NCBI RefSeq assembly: GCF_036288925.1
Contig: NZ_CP127167.1
Coordinates: 1,984,001 to 2,048,000 of the forward strand
Source: Haemophilus parainfluenzae
GTDB lineage: Bacteria; Pseudomonadota; Gammaproteobacteria; Enterobacterales; Pasteurellaceae
Direction: 5' to 3'
DNA length: 64,000 nt
Shown: positions 29,661 through 38,107 of the stretch, in pieces
How positions within the stretch are numbered: the first letter of the stretch is position 1
Layout: the number at the start of each line of letters is the position of its first letter
The notes under the pieces: generated by a model
Told to the model about the DNA's origin: nothing
Databases searched by the model: none
Seen by the model: only the letters and a program-made list of their open reading frames with translations
Program-made: the position numbers and the translations under genes

Positions 29661-30245
29661 TTACTTAACCAAACTCATCGCTAAGTTCTTCGCCCCTTTG
29701 AAATCCACTTTACCACTTCCGAGCATCGGAATTTCATCCACTAAGAAGACTTGGCTTGGGAGCATAATCGGCGGTACATTTAATCCTTTAATACGTTCAT
29801 TAATCTCGTCTAAAGAAAGTGCAGATTTGATTAAAAGTACAATGCTCTCGCCTTTTTTATCATCGCTCAAGGCAACGGCAACAAATTGATTTTCTTCATC
29901 AAATACTTGTGAAAGTTTCTCTTCCACGCTACCTAGACTGATCATTTCACCGCCGACTTTAGCAAATCGAGAATAACGATCCACAATGGTAATAAAGCCG
30001 TTATGATCAATATGGCCTTTATCGCCAGTTTTGTAATAACGTACACCGTCAATTTCAACAATCACTTCTGCTGTTTTTTCTGGTGCATTCAAATAACCTT
30101 TCATGACTTGCCCACCACCAATCAAGATCAAACCGTCTTCGCCGACTGGTAATTCTTGCAAGCTTTCTGGATCCACAATTTTAATAATGGTGCCCGGTAA
30201 TGGCATGCCGACTGTACCAGCTTGATTGAAGGTAATACTAATGCT
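29661..30245 (-). pseudogene. C-terminal remnant of acyl-ACP synthetase (Aas-like AMP ligase)
   Basis: About 195 residues matching only the end of an ANL-family ligase: AGTVGMPLPGTIIKIVD, GPNVMKGYLN-type motif as GGGQVMKGYLNAPEKT, the hinge YYKTGDKGHIDHNGFITIVDR, and the C-terminal catalytic lysine region GSGKVDFK. The N-terminal adenylation part and any PlsC-type acyltransferase domain are missing. Upstream the reading frame is joined, out of phase, to a truncated membrane transporter. In intact relatives a transporter, acyltransferase and acyl-ACP ligase form one lysophospholipid-recycling protein or operon, so this is best read as the 3' stump left by an internal deletion. Confidence 0.8.
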
Positions 30246-30793
30246 ATACCTATCACCCAAACACTTTGTAATACTTCATTCGGATCATCTGATGCCACAT
30301 AATGCGCTTCAAAGAAGAAAGAAAAAGCAAAAGAACTAAATAGAATGGCCACAATAGTAAGCGCTTGAATCACACCATTTGCCATACCAATATTTTCAGT
30401 GCCCACAATTGATTTAATAATGCTATATTTGGCTGGAGAATAGACCGCACTTTGCGCTGCCAAAATCAATGTCAGTACAAAGGAAATAGCAAACATTCCC
30501 GTCATATAACTCAATAAAATCCCCGCACTAATCACCACAGCCGCTAAACTGCTATAACGAATCACATTGGTGCGAGAAAATTTATCGTTAATAAATGCCG
30601 AAGGGGAAAATAAGAAAATAAATGGCAATAAAATCATGGCATTAATTAATGCCGTTAAAACGACCAAACTCTCGCCTGAAAAACTTTTCAGTAATACATT
30701 TTGAATGGTAATTTTATGTGCCAAATCCACACTGGCATTAATAAAGGCAATGGCTAAATACGGTACAAAGCCAGCATATTTTAAGAGTTTCAT
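30240..30793 (-). pseudogene. N-terminal remnant of MFS lysophospholipid transporter (LplT-like)
   Basis: The first 185 residues of an MFS transporter with about five helices (for example FSGESLVVLTALINAMILLP and the AAQSAVYSPAKYSIIKSIVG loop, which is typical of the LplT group). At about 30240 the frame passes into ligase sequence in the wrong phase and ends after 35 unrelated residues at 30128. The start overlaps the MerR-type gene by four bases (ATGA), so the intact ancestor was the second gene of that operon. Half a transporter is unlikely to work. Confidence 0.8.
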
Positions 30794-31431
30794 TTCCCAC
30801 TCTCCGCTTGATAAAGATTAAAGGTTTTCATATTCAAGAGATAAGGTTTTAACACCAACAATAAATCAAATAAGTGTTTTAATTTTTCATCTTTTTGTTC
30901 GCTATTGGCTAATGCCGCTAAAGTCACATTCACCTCTTTTTCTGCTAACATTTTGGCTGCAGCTAAATAAGCTTTCACTACCTCCATTTCGGCTTCATCA
31001 CAACGAGCCAAGATCACCAAAATATCACGTTCTTTTGCTGTAAAAATGCCTTCACGAGGATTCAATAATCCTTCCGCTACCATGTCTTCAATTTGTTCAG
31101 CAGAAAGATGAAATTCTGTACATAATTGCTCAATAGTGAACACTTCATTTTCAGCCCCCATGATGATATCCAATAATCCAATAAGGCTTTCATAAGGATT
31201 ATTCCAATCAAAATGAGGATGAGCAAAAAGTGCTTTAATTTGTGAAATCGTTGCATTGAAATTGCTTTGTAGATACTTAATAAAACTGAGCAACTCTACA
31301 CAATATTCATCATAGAGATGAAAATTCGGTTTATCTTTTACTGGTTCTGGCAACAAACCTTCTTTCACATAGTACAGTACCGTGGATTTTGGTGTCTGAC
31401 TAAGCTTAACCAAATCATTCATTTTTAACAT
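30790..31431 (-). CDS. MerR-family transcriptional regulator
   Basis: N-terminal MerR winged helix (MNDLVKLSQTPKSTVLYYVKEG, split here as two motifs in residues 4-25) followed by NFHLYDEYCVELLSFIKYLQ. The C-terminal part of about 130 helical residues is a ligand-sensing region with a second helix-turn-helix-like stretch (TIEQLCTEFHLSAEQIEDMV). It heads the operon of the broken transporter/ligase and so probably sensed a fatty acid or lysolipid; that is inference from position. A dyad overlaps its own promoter. The start may be 31431 or 31422. Confidence 0.85.
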   Translation of the reverse strand: MLKMNDLVKLSQTPKSTVLYYVKEGLLPEPVKDKPNFHLYDEYCVELLSFIKYLQSNFNATISQIKALFAHPHFDWNNPYESLIGLLDIIMGAENEVFTIEQLCTEFHLSAEQIEDMVAEGLLNPREGIFTAKERDILVILARCDEAEMEVVKAYLAAAKMLAEKEVNVTLAALANSEQKDEKLKHLFDLLLVLKPYLLNMKTFNLYQAESGK

Positions 31432-31462
31432 AAGGATTTCCCTCTAGGTTGATTTGTTGTGT

Positions 31463-31502
31463 ATTGTATCGTATAAAAATAAAAAGTAAATAGTGTTACT
31501 TT
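31463..31502 (-). promoter_or_regulatory. Promoter and operator of the merR-type gene
   Basis: Minus strand: -35 TTTACT (31490-31485), 16 bp, -10 TACAAT (31468-31463). A perfect dyad AAAGTAA-N6-TTACTTT (31483-31502) covers the -35, as expected for self-repression. The 16-bp spacing is not the long spacing of classical MerR activation. Confidence 0.55.
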
Positions 31503-31522
31503 ACACTTTTATTAAATTTAAT

Positions 31523-31557
31523 AAAAAAAGTTGTTCACCACATCATGAACAACTTTC
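31523..31557 (-). terminator. Terminator of the OppA-like gene
   Basis: AAAGTTGTTCA / TGAACAACTTT with a 7-base loop, followed on the minus strand by U7. Confidence 0.8.
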
Positions 31558-31567
31558 TTAATCAGCT

Positions 31568-33133
31568 TTAGTTTTCAACTTTTCGCCATAAATCCTTACT
31601 GTAAATGACGCCCACCGGATTTTTCTTCGCCCCCATAATAGTTGGAGAAAGATAAACTGGCGTGGTGTATTGAAAAAGCGGTAAAGTAAGGTTTTCCTGT
31701 TGAATCTTCTCACTTAATTTTAAGTAAATTTCTGACCGCTCTTTTTCATTTAAGCTTGTCAATGCTTGCTCAAAAAGTTGGTCATATTCCGCATTGGCAT
31801 AGCCATTTTTATTATCAGGACTTTTAGAATAGAACAAACCCAAGAATGCCATCGGATGATTAAAATCCGCACACCAACCAGAACGAATGACTTGGAAATC
31901 ACCTTTTTGACGTTTAGCCTGTAATGTTTGCCAATTGACTGGTTGTGCATCCACACGCAACATATCTGATTGCGTTAATTGCCCGACTAAACGTTGCGCG
32001 ATATTTACATGCAATGGCGTCTCATCATAAAGCACATTTAAGTGTAGCGGATGTCTTTCATTAATTTTATTTTGAGCCAATAGCTGCTCGGCAACAACGG
32101 GCTCCCATCTTGAATCTTGTCCATTTAACATGGCTTTCGGTAAAAAATACGAACTCGGAATTGCCGCAGGAATCTCATTATTCACGATATTGGTGACAGA
32201 GACCAACGAAGCTATCGCCTTACGCACATCGGCCTTAGCAACTTTAGGATCGTTGAGATTAAATTCATAAAAATAACTACAAAGCTGTGGGAAATGTTGA
32301 AGGTCCGCGTGCACTTCTGGTACATCAACCACCACATCAAAGTCAGACAATTTAGTGGCGATAAAAGGCAAATATTCTACCCGCTCAAAAGCCACATTAT
32401 TTTTCTGCCAATAATAGGGGTTTTTAATCAAATGTATACCTTGTTGGTTTTCACTTTGCAACATATAGGCGCCATTTGTTACTGCAACTACATTTGGATT
32501 TTTATATTGAGGCACAAGGCTGATATGTGCCACCATTTCCGGTAAATAAGGCGTGGCTTTATCCAGTTCAATACGTAAAGTGCGGTCATTTTCCGCATAA
32601 ATTCCCAAGCTCTTAAAAGGTTTATTTTTCTCTAAAATACCTTTCGCATTTTTTAAATTGAGATAAGCTAAATAAGATCTTAAAGGACTATTTGATTGGG
32701 ATAACGCTTGCCAAGAAAGCATGACATCTTGGGCAACTAAAGGATCACCATTTGACCAACGAAGCCCTTCACGCAAGGTAAAGATCCAGGTTTTATTGTC
32801 TTTTGTTTGCCAACTTTCTGCGATACCCGGCACGATTTTTCCCTCTGGATCATAAGCCGTTAAGCCTTCATACAAATCACGCAATAAGCTCTCTTGTTCT
32901 GGATAACGAACAAACCAAGGCTCAAAAGAAGGGGGATGAGTAAACGCCCGAGTCAGTAATGTACGATTCGATTTTGAAGTATTCTCTTGTTTGATAGACT
33001 GGCTTTGTGTTGGTTGCTCATCCGTTTCTGTGTTTATCGATTTCTGGCTGTTTAATTTATCACAACCACTCAATCCAAAAACGACACCGAAAATAACCGC
33101 ACTTTTAAGCCAAGTCAGGAAAGAATTATCCAT
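31568..33133 (-). CDS. OppA-type peptide-binding lipoprotein
   Basis: Substrate-binding protein of the SBP family 5 (peptide/nickel ABC transporters). The N-terminus is a lipoprotein signal with lipobox LSGC (acylated cysteine at residue 24 counting from ATG 33133). A TTG two codons upstream is also open. The mature protein carries RAFTHPPSFEPWFVRYPEQE and YEGLTAYDPEGKIVPGIAESW, typical of OppA. No permease or ATPase genes lie beside it, so it is an orphan binding protein, as in H. influenzae where it also lies next to prlC. Its start overlaps the ybaN-like gene by eight bases. Confidence 0.9.
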   Translation of the reverse strand: MDNSFLTWLKSAVIFGVVFGLSGCDKLNSQKSINTETDEQPTQSQSIKQENTSKSNRTLLTRAFTHPPSFEPWFVRYPEQESLLRDLYEGLTAYDPEGKIVPGIAESWQTKDNKTWIFTLREGLRWSNGDPLVAQDVMLSWQALSQSNSPLRSYLAYLNLKNAKGILEKNKPFKSLGIYAENDRTLRIELDKATPYLPEMVAHISLVPQYKNPNVVAVTNGAYMLQSENQQGIHLIKNPYYWQKNNVAFERVEYLPFIATKLSDFDVVVDVPEVHADLQHFPQLCSYFYEFNLNDPKVAKADVRKAIASLVSVTNIVNNEIPAAIPSSYFLPKAMLNGQDSRWEPVVAEQLLAQNKINERHPLHLNVLYDETPLHVNIAQRLVGQLTQSDMLRVDAQPVNWQTLQAKRQKGDFQVIRSGWCADFNHPMAFLGLFYSKSPDNKNGYANAEYDQLFEQALTSLNEKERSEIYLKLSEKIQQENLTLPLFQYTTPVYLSPTIMGAKKNPVGVIYSKDLWRKVEN

Positions 33134-33605
33134 TTTCAACGTCTTCTGTTTTAATCCAAAAGAAAAAGAACCAATATTTTACCGCAATTAAAATGGCAAT
33201 GATCGTTCGACCCACAACGCTTGGGGTAAAATAAAAGCCAATTAAAAGCATTGTGGTTGAAAACGTTAGAATAGAAATTTTTGCTTTTTTCGTCAATGCA
33301 CGACGTTCATTAAAGGATTTTAGGTGTTTTTGATAAAGCTTAGTGCCTAAAAACCATTGTTCTAAACGAGAAGAACCTTTCGCAAAAGAATAAAGTGTAA
33401 GCAGTAAAAAAGGTGTGGTTGGAAGAATAGGTAAAAAAATACCAATAACACCTAATATTAAAGAAATGCAACCAAGAACAATATACATGACTTTGGTTAA
33501 AGAAGTCTTTGAGAAAAACTTAAGTGAAACAACACCTATAACGATCGCAAGAGCAATGATGCCAGAAAAAATGATAATAGAAAAAAAGGAAGTGCCGTCC
33601 ATCAT
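33126..33605 (-). CDS. YbaN/DUF454 inner-membrane protein
   Basis: Small membrane protein with the DUF454 core VLGCISLILGVIGIFLPILP then TTPFLLLTLYSFAKGS. The open frame extends far upstream, but ATG 33605 (or 33602), with AGGG before it, is the first sensible start and gives about 159 residues with an extra N-terminal helix compared with E. coli YbaN. Function in the family is not settled. It precedes and overlaps the peptide-binding lipoprotein gene. Confidence 0.85.
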   Translation of the reverse strand: MMDGTSFFSIIIFSGIIALAIVIGVVSLKFFSKTSLTKVMYIVLGCISLILGVIGIFLPILPTTPFLLLTLYSFAKGSSRLEQWFLGTKLYQKHLKSFNERRALTKKAKISILTFSTTMLLIGFYFTPSVVGRTIIAILIAVKYWFFFFWIKTEDVENG

Positions 33606-33718
33606 AAACCCTAAATAAAAGTGATACGCAATTATCACTGATTTTTTAGATTTTTCAACCTTGATATTATAGAATTTGTCGCAATTTACTAAAGAAACTA
33701 TTAGCAAAAGGAATATTT

Positions 33719-35758
33719 ATGTCTAATCCATTACTTCATATTGAAGGCTTACCTCCGTTTTCTCAAATCAAACCGGAACATATTCAACCGGCAATTCAAA
33801 AACTCATCGAAGAAAATCGTCAAGCCATTGAACAAGTTCTAAAACAACCGCACTTTATTTGGGAAAACTTTATTGAACCGCTTTCTGAAGCAGGCGAGTA
33901 CTTAAGTCGTGCTTGGTCACCCATCTCCCATTTAAATTCAGTTAAAAACAGCCCTGAATTACGTGATGCGTACCAAGCCTGCTTACCACTACTCTCTGAA
34001 TACAGCACTTGGGTAGGCCAACACAAAGGCTTATACAACGCTTATTTAGCCTTAAAGAATAGTCCTGAATTTGCGACTTACTCCGTCGCGCAAAAGAAAG
34101 CCATTGAAAATGCACTACGTGATTTTGAGCTTTCAGGTATCGGTTTATCCGAAGAAAAACAAAAACGTTATGGTGAGATTGTCGCGCGTTTATCTGAATT
34201 AAGCTCACAATTTAGTAATAATGTACTCGATGCCACCATGGGCTGGGAAAAAGTTATTGAAGATGAAAGTGAATTAGCGGGTCTTCCTGAATCCGCATTA
34301 CTTGCGGCAAAACAATCTGCAGAAAGTAAAGGTTTAAAAGGCTATCGTTTTACGTTAGAAATCCCAAGTTATTTGCCAATCATGACCTATTGTGAAAATG
34401 CAGCATTACGCGAAGAAATGTATCGTGCTTATACGACTCGCGCTTCTGATCAAGGTCCAAATGCTGGTAAATGGGATAATACGGCGATCATTGAAGAAAT
34501 CATGACGTTACGCGTGGAGCTAGCTAAATTGCTAGGTTTTAATACCTATACTGAACGCTCACTTGCGACCAAAATGGCAGAAAATCCACAACAAGTGTTA
34601 GATTTCTTAAATAACCTTGCAGATCGTTCAAAAGCACAAGGTGAGAAAGAATTAGCTGAACTCAAAGCTTATTGTGAAAAAGAATTTGGCGTCACTGAAC
34701 TCGCCCCTTGGGATATCAGTTTCTATTCTGAAAAACAAAAACAACATTTATATGCGATCAATGATGAAGAACTTCGTCCTTATTTCCCTGAAGATCGCGT
34801 TATTTCGGGCTTATTTGAATTAATTAAACGTATTTTTAATATTCGTGCAGTTGAACGTTTTGGTGTAGATACTTGGCACAAAGATGTGCGTTTCTTTGAT
34901 TTAATTGATGAAACCGATGAAGTACGAGGCAGTTTCTATCTCGATCTTTATGCACGCGAAAATAAACGTGGCGGCGCATGGATGGATGATTGTATCGGCA
35001 GAAAACGCAATGCCGACGGTTCAATTCAAAAACCGGTTGCCTATTTAACGTGTAACTTCAACGCGCCTATTGGGGATAAACCTGCGCTATTCACCCATGA
35101 TGAAGTCACGACTCTATTCCACGAGTTTGGTCATGGTATTCACCATATGCTTACCAAAGTTGATGTGCCGGATGTTGCGGGTATCAATGGTGTACCTTGG
35201 GATGCGGTAGAGCTTCCAAGTCAATTTATGGAAAACTGGTGTTGGGAAAAAGAAGCCCTTGATTTTATTTCGGGTCACTTTGAAACGCACGAACCATTGC
35301 CAGAAGAAAAATTAAATCAACTTCTGAAAGCGAAAAACTACCAAGCAGCGATGTTTGTGTTACGTCAGCTTGAATTTGGCTTGTTTGATTTTACCCTTCA
35401 TCATACTTTTGAAGTGGGTAAAGCTAACCAAGTGCTTGATACCTTAAAAGCAGTGAAAGATAAAGTTGCCGTGATTAAAGGTGTTGAATGGGCAAGAGCA
35501 CCACATAGCTTTAGCCATATCTTTGCTGGCGGTTACGCAGCAGGTTATTACAGCTATTTATGGGCTGAAGTGTTATCTGCAGATGCCTTCTCTCGCTTTG
35601 AAGAAGAAGGAATTTTCAATCCAGTTACGGGTAAATCCTTCTTAGATGAAATTCTCACTCGCGGCGGCTCTGAAGAACCAATGGTATTATTCAAACGCTT
35701 CCGTGGGCGTAAACCTCAACTAGACGCATTGCTTCGCCATAAAGGCATTGCGAACTAA
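33719..35758 (+). CDS. prlC: Oligopeptidase A
   Basis: Cytoplasmic M3-family zinc metallopeptidase that degrades short peptides and cleaved signal peptides. The zinc motif HEFGHGIHH is near residue 467, with the downstream glutamate ligand in ELPSQFMENWCWE near 496. 679 residues, full length. Preceded by AAAGGAAT; followed by an inverted uptake-signal terminator. It is divergent from the ybaN-like gene. Confidence 0.97.
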   Translation: MSNPLLHIEGLPPFSQIKPEHIQPAIQKLIEENRQAIEQVLKQPHFIWENFIEPLSEAGEYLSRAWSPISHLNSVKNSPELRDAYQACLPLLSEYSTWVGQHKGLYNAYLALKNSPEFATYSVAQKKAIENALRDFELSGIGLSEEKQKRYGEIVARLSELSSQFSNNVLDATMGWEKVIEDESELAGLPESALLAAKQSAESKGLKGYRFTLEIPSYLPIMTYCENAALREEMYRAYTTRASDQGPNAGKWDNTAIIEEIMTLRVELAKLLGFNTYTERSLATKMAENPQQVLDFLNNLADRSKAQGEKELAELKAYCEKEFGVTELAPWDISFYSEKQKQHLYAINDEELRPYFPEDRVISGLFELIKRIFNIRAVERFGVDTWHKDVRFFDLIDETDEVRGSFYLDLYARENKRGGAWMDDCIGRKRNADGSIQKPVAYLTCNFNAPIGDKPALFTHDEVTTLFHEFGHGIHHMLTKVDVPDVAGINGVPWDAVELPSQFMENWCWEKEALDFISGHFETHEPLPEEKLNQLLKAKNYQAAMFVLRQLEFGLFDFTLHHTFEVGKANQVLDTLKAVKDKVAVIKGVEWARAPHSFSHIFAGGYAAGYYSYLWAEVLSADAFSRFEEEGIFNPVTGKSFLDEILTRGGSEEPMVLFKRFRGRKPQLDALLRHKGIAN

Positions 35759-35762
35759 TAAC

Positions 35763-35800
35763 TAAAAAAGAGCGGTCAAATTTTTGACCGTTTTTTATTT
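35763..35800 (+). terminator. prlC terminator (uptake-signal variant dyad)
   Basis: AAAAAAGAGCGGTCAAA facing TTTGACCGTTTTTT; the right arm lacks CTC, so the dyad is partly degraded. Confidence 0.65.
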
Positions 35801-35817
35801 TCCAATATGTAGAAAAT

Positions 35818-35850
35818 AAAAAAGCCCTCGGTAATCCGAAGGCTTTTATT
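35818..35850 (-). terminator. rpsO terminator
   Basis: AAGCCTTCGGA/TCCGAGGGCTT-type stem (minus strand) with a short loop, followed by U6. Confidence 0.8.
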
Positions 35851-35869
35851 TTTACTATCGTAATAAAAA

Positions 35870-36139
35870 TTAGCGACGTAAACCTAAACGAGCGATAGTG
35901 CTTTGGTATAAAGCAAGATCAGTACGTTTTAAGTAGTCTAAAAGTTTACGACGACGAGAAACCATACGTAATAAACCACGACGACCATGGTGGTCTTTTT
36001 TGTGCTCAGCGAAGTGAGCTTGTAAGTGGTTGATTTGTGCAGTTAATAATGCGATTTGAACTTCAGAAGAACCAGTATCTTTCGCATCGCGACCAAATTC
36101 AGCAACGATTGCTGCTTTTTTTTCAGTACTTAGAGACAT
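35870..36139 (-). CDS. rpsO: 30S ribosomal protein S15
   Basis: Binds 16S rRNA helices 20-22 and helps form intersubunit bridge B4. 89 residues, complete, with the conserved [13 protein letters not shown] and [20 protein letters not shown] motifs. Strong ribosome site (AGGAGTAAAAA before ATG). A hairpin with a G-U pair next to a G-C pair lies in its 5' region and may be an S15 control element. Confidence 0.98.
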   Translation of the reverse strand: MSLSTEKKAAIVAEFGRDAKDTGSSEVQIALLTAQINHLQAHFAEHKKDHHGRRGLLRMVSRRRKLLDYLKRTDLALYQSTIARLGLRR

Positions 36140-36177
36140 TTTTTACTCCTAAAAGGTAGTGTTATTAATACATCATT

Positions 36178-36197
36178 CGCCGATCTCTAACTCAGCG
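36178..36197 (-). promoter_or_regulatory. Hairpin in the rpsO leader
   Basis: On the minus strand CGCTGA-N8-TCGGCG, with a U-G pair beside a G-C pair in the stem, about 40-60 bases before the rpsO ATG. S15 proteins recognise G-U/G-C elements in 16S rRNA and in several rpsO leaders, so this could be an autoregulatory site. Confidence 0.35.
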
Positions 36198-36271
36198 ATG
36201 ACAAGGAACCTGAATTTTAACGATTGAAGCCAATAAAAGCAAGGAATTATTACGCTGTTCCCCCTAAATGT

Positions 36272-36361
36272 TTAATCATTTTTAAATCCATTCTTACGAA
36301 TAATCTCTTGCGCATGCTTGCTCAATAAAAATTGATAAAATCGTTGCGTCAATTCGGTAAT
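36272..36361 (-). pseudogene. 3' remnant of a second solute-binding protein gene
   Basis: Minus strand, reading LTQRFYQFLLSKHAQEIIRK then NGFKND and a TAA stop at 36272. This is the usual C-terminus of a ModA/iron-type periplasmic binding protein. The frame differs from that of the neighbouring binding protein, whose own end (HLFYQIELPN) runs into it at about 36350-36360. A deletion that joined the two genes is the simplest reading. Confidence 0.55.
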
Positions 36362-37314
36362 TCAATCTGATAGAACAAGTGATAAAACGTTTGTACTTCT
36401 TTTGCAAATTCAGCAATAGGTTTACCGCTGGCTAAATGAGAGACCCAACGTACTCCAAGCAAACGGTTCACACTAGGTGGCGAATCTAACCAACCAAATG
36501 GATTATTCGGAATTAAAAAAACGTGTCCATTTTTGACCGCACTTAATTGTTGCCATTGCGGATTATCTTTTAAGGTTTGCAAAAACTCAGGATATTGGCT
36601 AAAAATCACATCAGGATTCCATAATAAAAGTTGCTCCATCGAAACCTGTGTGAGCCCTTTATGATCGCCTTCTACCACGTTTTTTAAACCGACTATTTCA
36701 ATGGCTTCCGTATGAATGGAGCCTTTTTGTCCTGTTTGTAAGCCATCTGCACTACGAGCTAAATAGAAGGTTTTGGTAAATTTAGAGGCGTTTTCGACCG
36801 CTTGTTTAAGCGTTTCTTCCGCATACTTAGCCTGAGGTTTAGTTAAGTTCTCTACCCCTAATACTTTGCCTAAATAACGTAAGGTAGTCGGTGTTTCGCT
36901 GAGTTTGCCATCTAACAATAAATAAGGCACGCCCGTTTGCTCAAAGGTGCGCTTTGCTTGATCGATATAGTTTGGCGTAACATTACCCACATCAATAATT
37001 AAATTCGGTTGTAATGCCACAATTTTCTCTGGCGAGAGCGTGCTGCCTTTTCCAGCTATTTTCCCTAAGGTTGGTAAAGTTTGTTGCACTGCAGGAAACA
37101 GTTTTCCGCGTTTTTCCATATTAAATCCTGCCAATCCAAGCAATTTATTCGGTGCACTTGAAAGCAATAATACATCGGCTGGATTGCCCGCACTTAATAC
37201 TTTTTCAATTTTAGCAGGCTGAGGCAATTCCCCTGCCAAATAAGATACTTCCTCGGTTGCTAATGCTGCGGTTCCTACACAGACTGAAAGTACAATGGTT
37301 ATCCATTTTTTCAT
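36349..37314 (-). CDS. Haem/iron-complex ABC transporter substrate-binding protein (HmuT-like)
   Basis: Periplasmic binding protein of the BtuF/FhuD/HmuT class. Signal peptide residues 1-19 (ends GTAALA). The mature protein has the paired Rossmann-like lobes with LLLSSAPNKLLGLAGFN, GSTLSPEKIVALQPNLIID near 92-110, and WNPDVIFSQYPEFL near 234. At 321 residues it is close to full length, but the last residues come from the junction with a foreign reading frame. No permease or ATPase gene is next to it; with the TonB-receptor remnant at 44.4 kb it marks a haem/iron uptake locus that has lost parts. Confidence 0.85.
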   Translation of the reverse strand: MKKWITIVLSVCVGTAALATEEVSYLAGELPQPAKIEKVLSAGNPADVLLLSSAPNKLLGLAGFNMEKRGKLFPAVQQTLPTLGKIAGKGSTLSPEKIVALQPNLIIDVGNVTPNYIDQAKRTFEQTGVPYLLLDGKLSETPTTLRYLGKVLGVENLTKPQAKYAEETLKQAVENASKFTKTFYLARSADGLQTGQKGSIHTEAIEIVGLKNVVEGDHKGLTQVSMEQLLLWNPDVIFSQYPEFLQTLKDNPQWQQLSAVKNGHVFLIPNNPFGWLDSPPSVNRLLGVRWVSHLASGKPIAEFAKEVQTFYHLFYQIELPN

Positions 37315-37459
37315 GTTTTCTCCCTCTTTTAGCCATTCAACTGATACAACTTAATTTTAACGCTATATATTTTTTAACATAACAGATAAATTTTGTTAGA
37401 ATAACATCGTTATATTTTCAATTATATAATATTTATTATTCATAGCTAAAGGTGAAAAA

Positions 37460-38107
37460 ATGAAATGGGATGTGATTTATAAGTTTTGCTTGCTTTGCAT
37501 ACTCATTGCAGGATTAGCAGGGATATTGTTCAGCGGCTTAGGGATTTACTTCCAGTGGCCCATTCAAGGCATCTTTCAGTTGCATTTAGGTTCTGCTTTA
37601 CTGTTTATTTTGGGTGTGGCTTTACACGTCTTCAATCGTAAAAATAAAGCGGTCAAAATTGTTCAACAATTTAACGATTTAGTGACACATAGTCGCTATC
37701 CCACCTATTGCAATTTAGACCGTTTGATCATGACGTTTGAGCACTTTTCAATTCTACAAATTGCGGAGCAACTTCAACTTACCCCTTCGATTTTACTCAC
37801 TGAATTAGCTAACGGAAAAATAAACTTCAGCGATTCTAACCGCACTTTACGAGAAAATTTCCCCCATCATAATGATGAGAAAATTTTCGCCGCGATCACT
37901 ATTGCATTGAAGTTACGTTTCAACCCCAACCCAAAACCGACCGCGCTTTTGCCTTACAAGCCGACTTTAGTAGAAACAGTATCCTTTGGCAGGATTGCGA
38001 CCGTATCGGTCAAGCCCCCGCCACGCGCAGGGCGGCGATTAGGGCGGCCATGGCGGCGGTTTTATGACGGTTTTGCGGGTAATACAGATACATCGGCGGG
38101 TAAGTGA
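37460..38107 (+). CDS. Two-helix membrane protein with hybrid C-terminus
   Basis: Starts after AAAGGTG with two membrane helices (about 9-32 and 37-57), then a soluble part (FEHFSILQIAEQLQLTPSIL near 96). I recognise no family, though such genes sit beside haem-uptake genes in Pasteurellaceae. After about residue 175 the frame enters GC-rich foreign DNA and reads antisense through the end of the LysR gene (KPPPRAGRRLGRPWRR...), so the last 35-40 residues are not native. The native stop has been lost at the left junction of the island. Confidence 0.6.
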   Translation: MKWDVIYKFCLLCILIAGLAGILFSGLGIYFQWPIQGIFQLHLGSALLFILGVALHVFNRKNKAVKIVQQFNDLVTHSRYPTYCNLDRLIMTFEHFSILQIAEQLQLTPSILLTELANGKINFSDSNRTLRENFPHHNDEKIFAAITIALKLRFNPNPKPTALLPYKPTLVETVSFGRIATVSVKPPPRAGRRLGRPWRRFYDGFAGNTDTSAGK

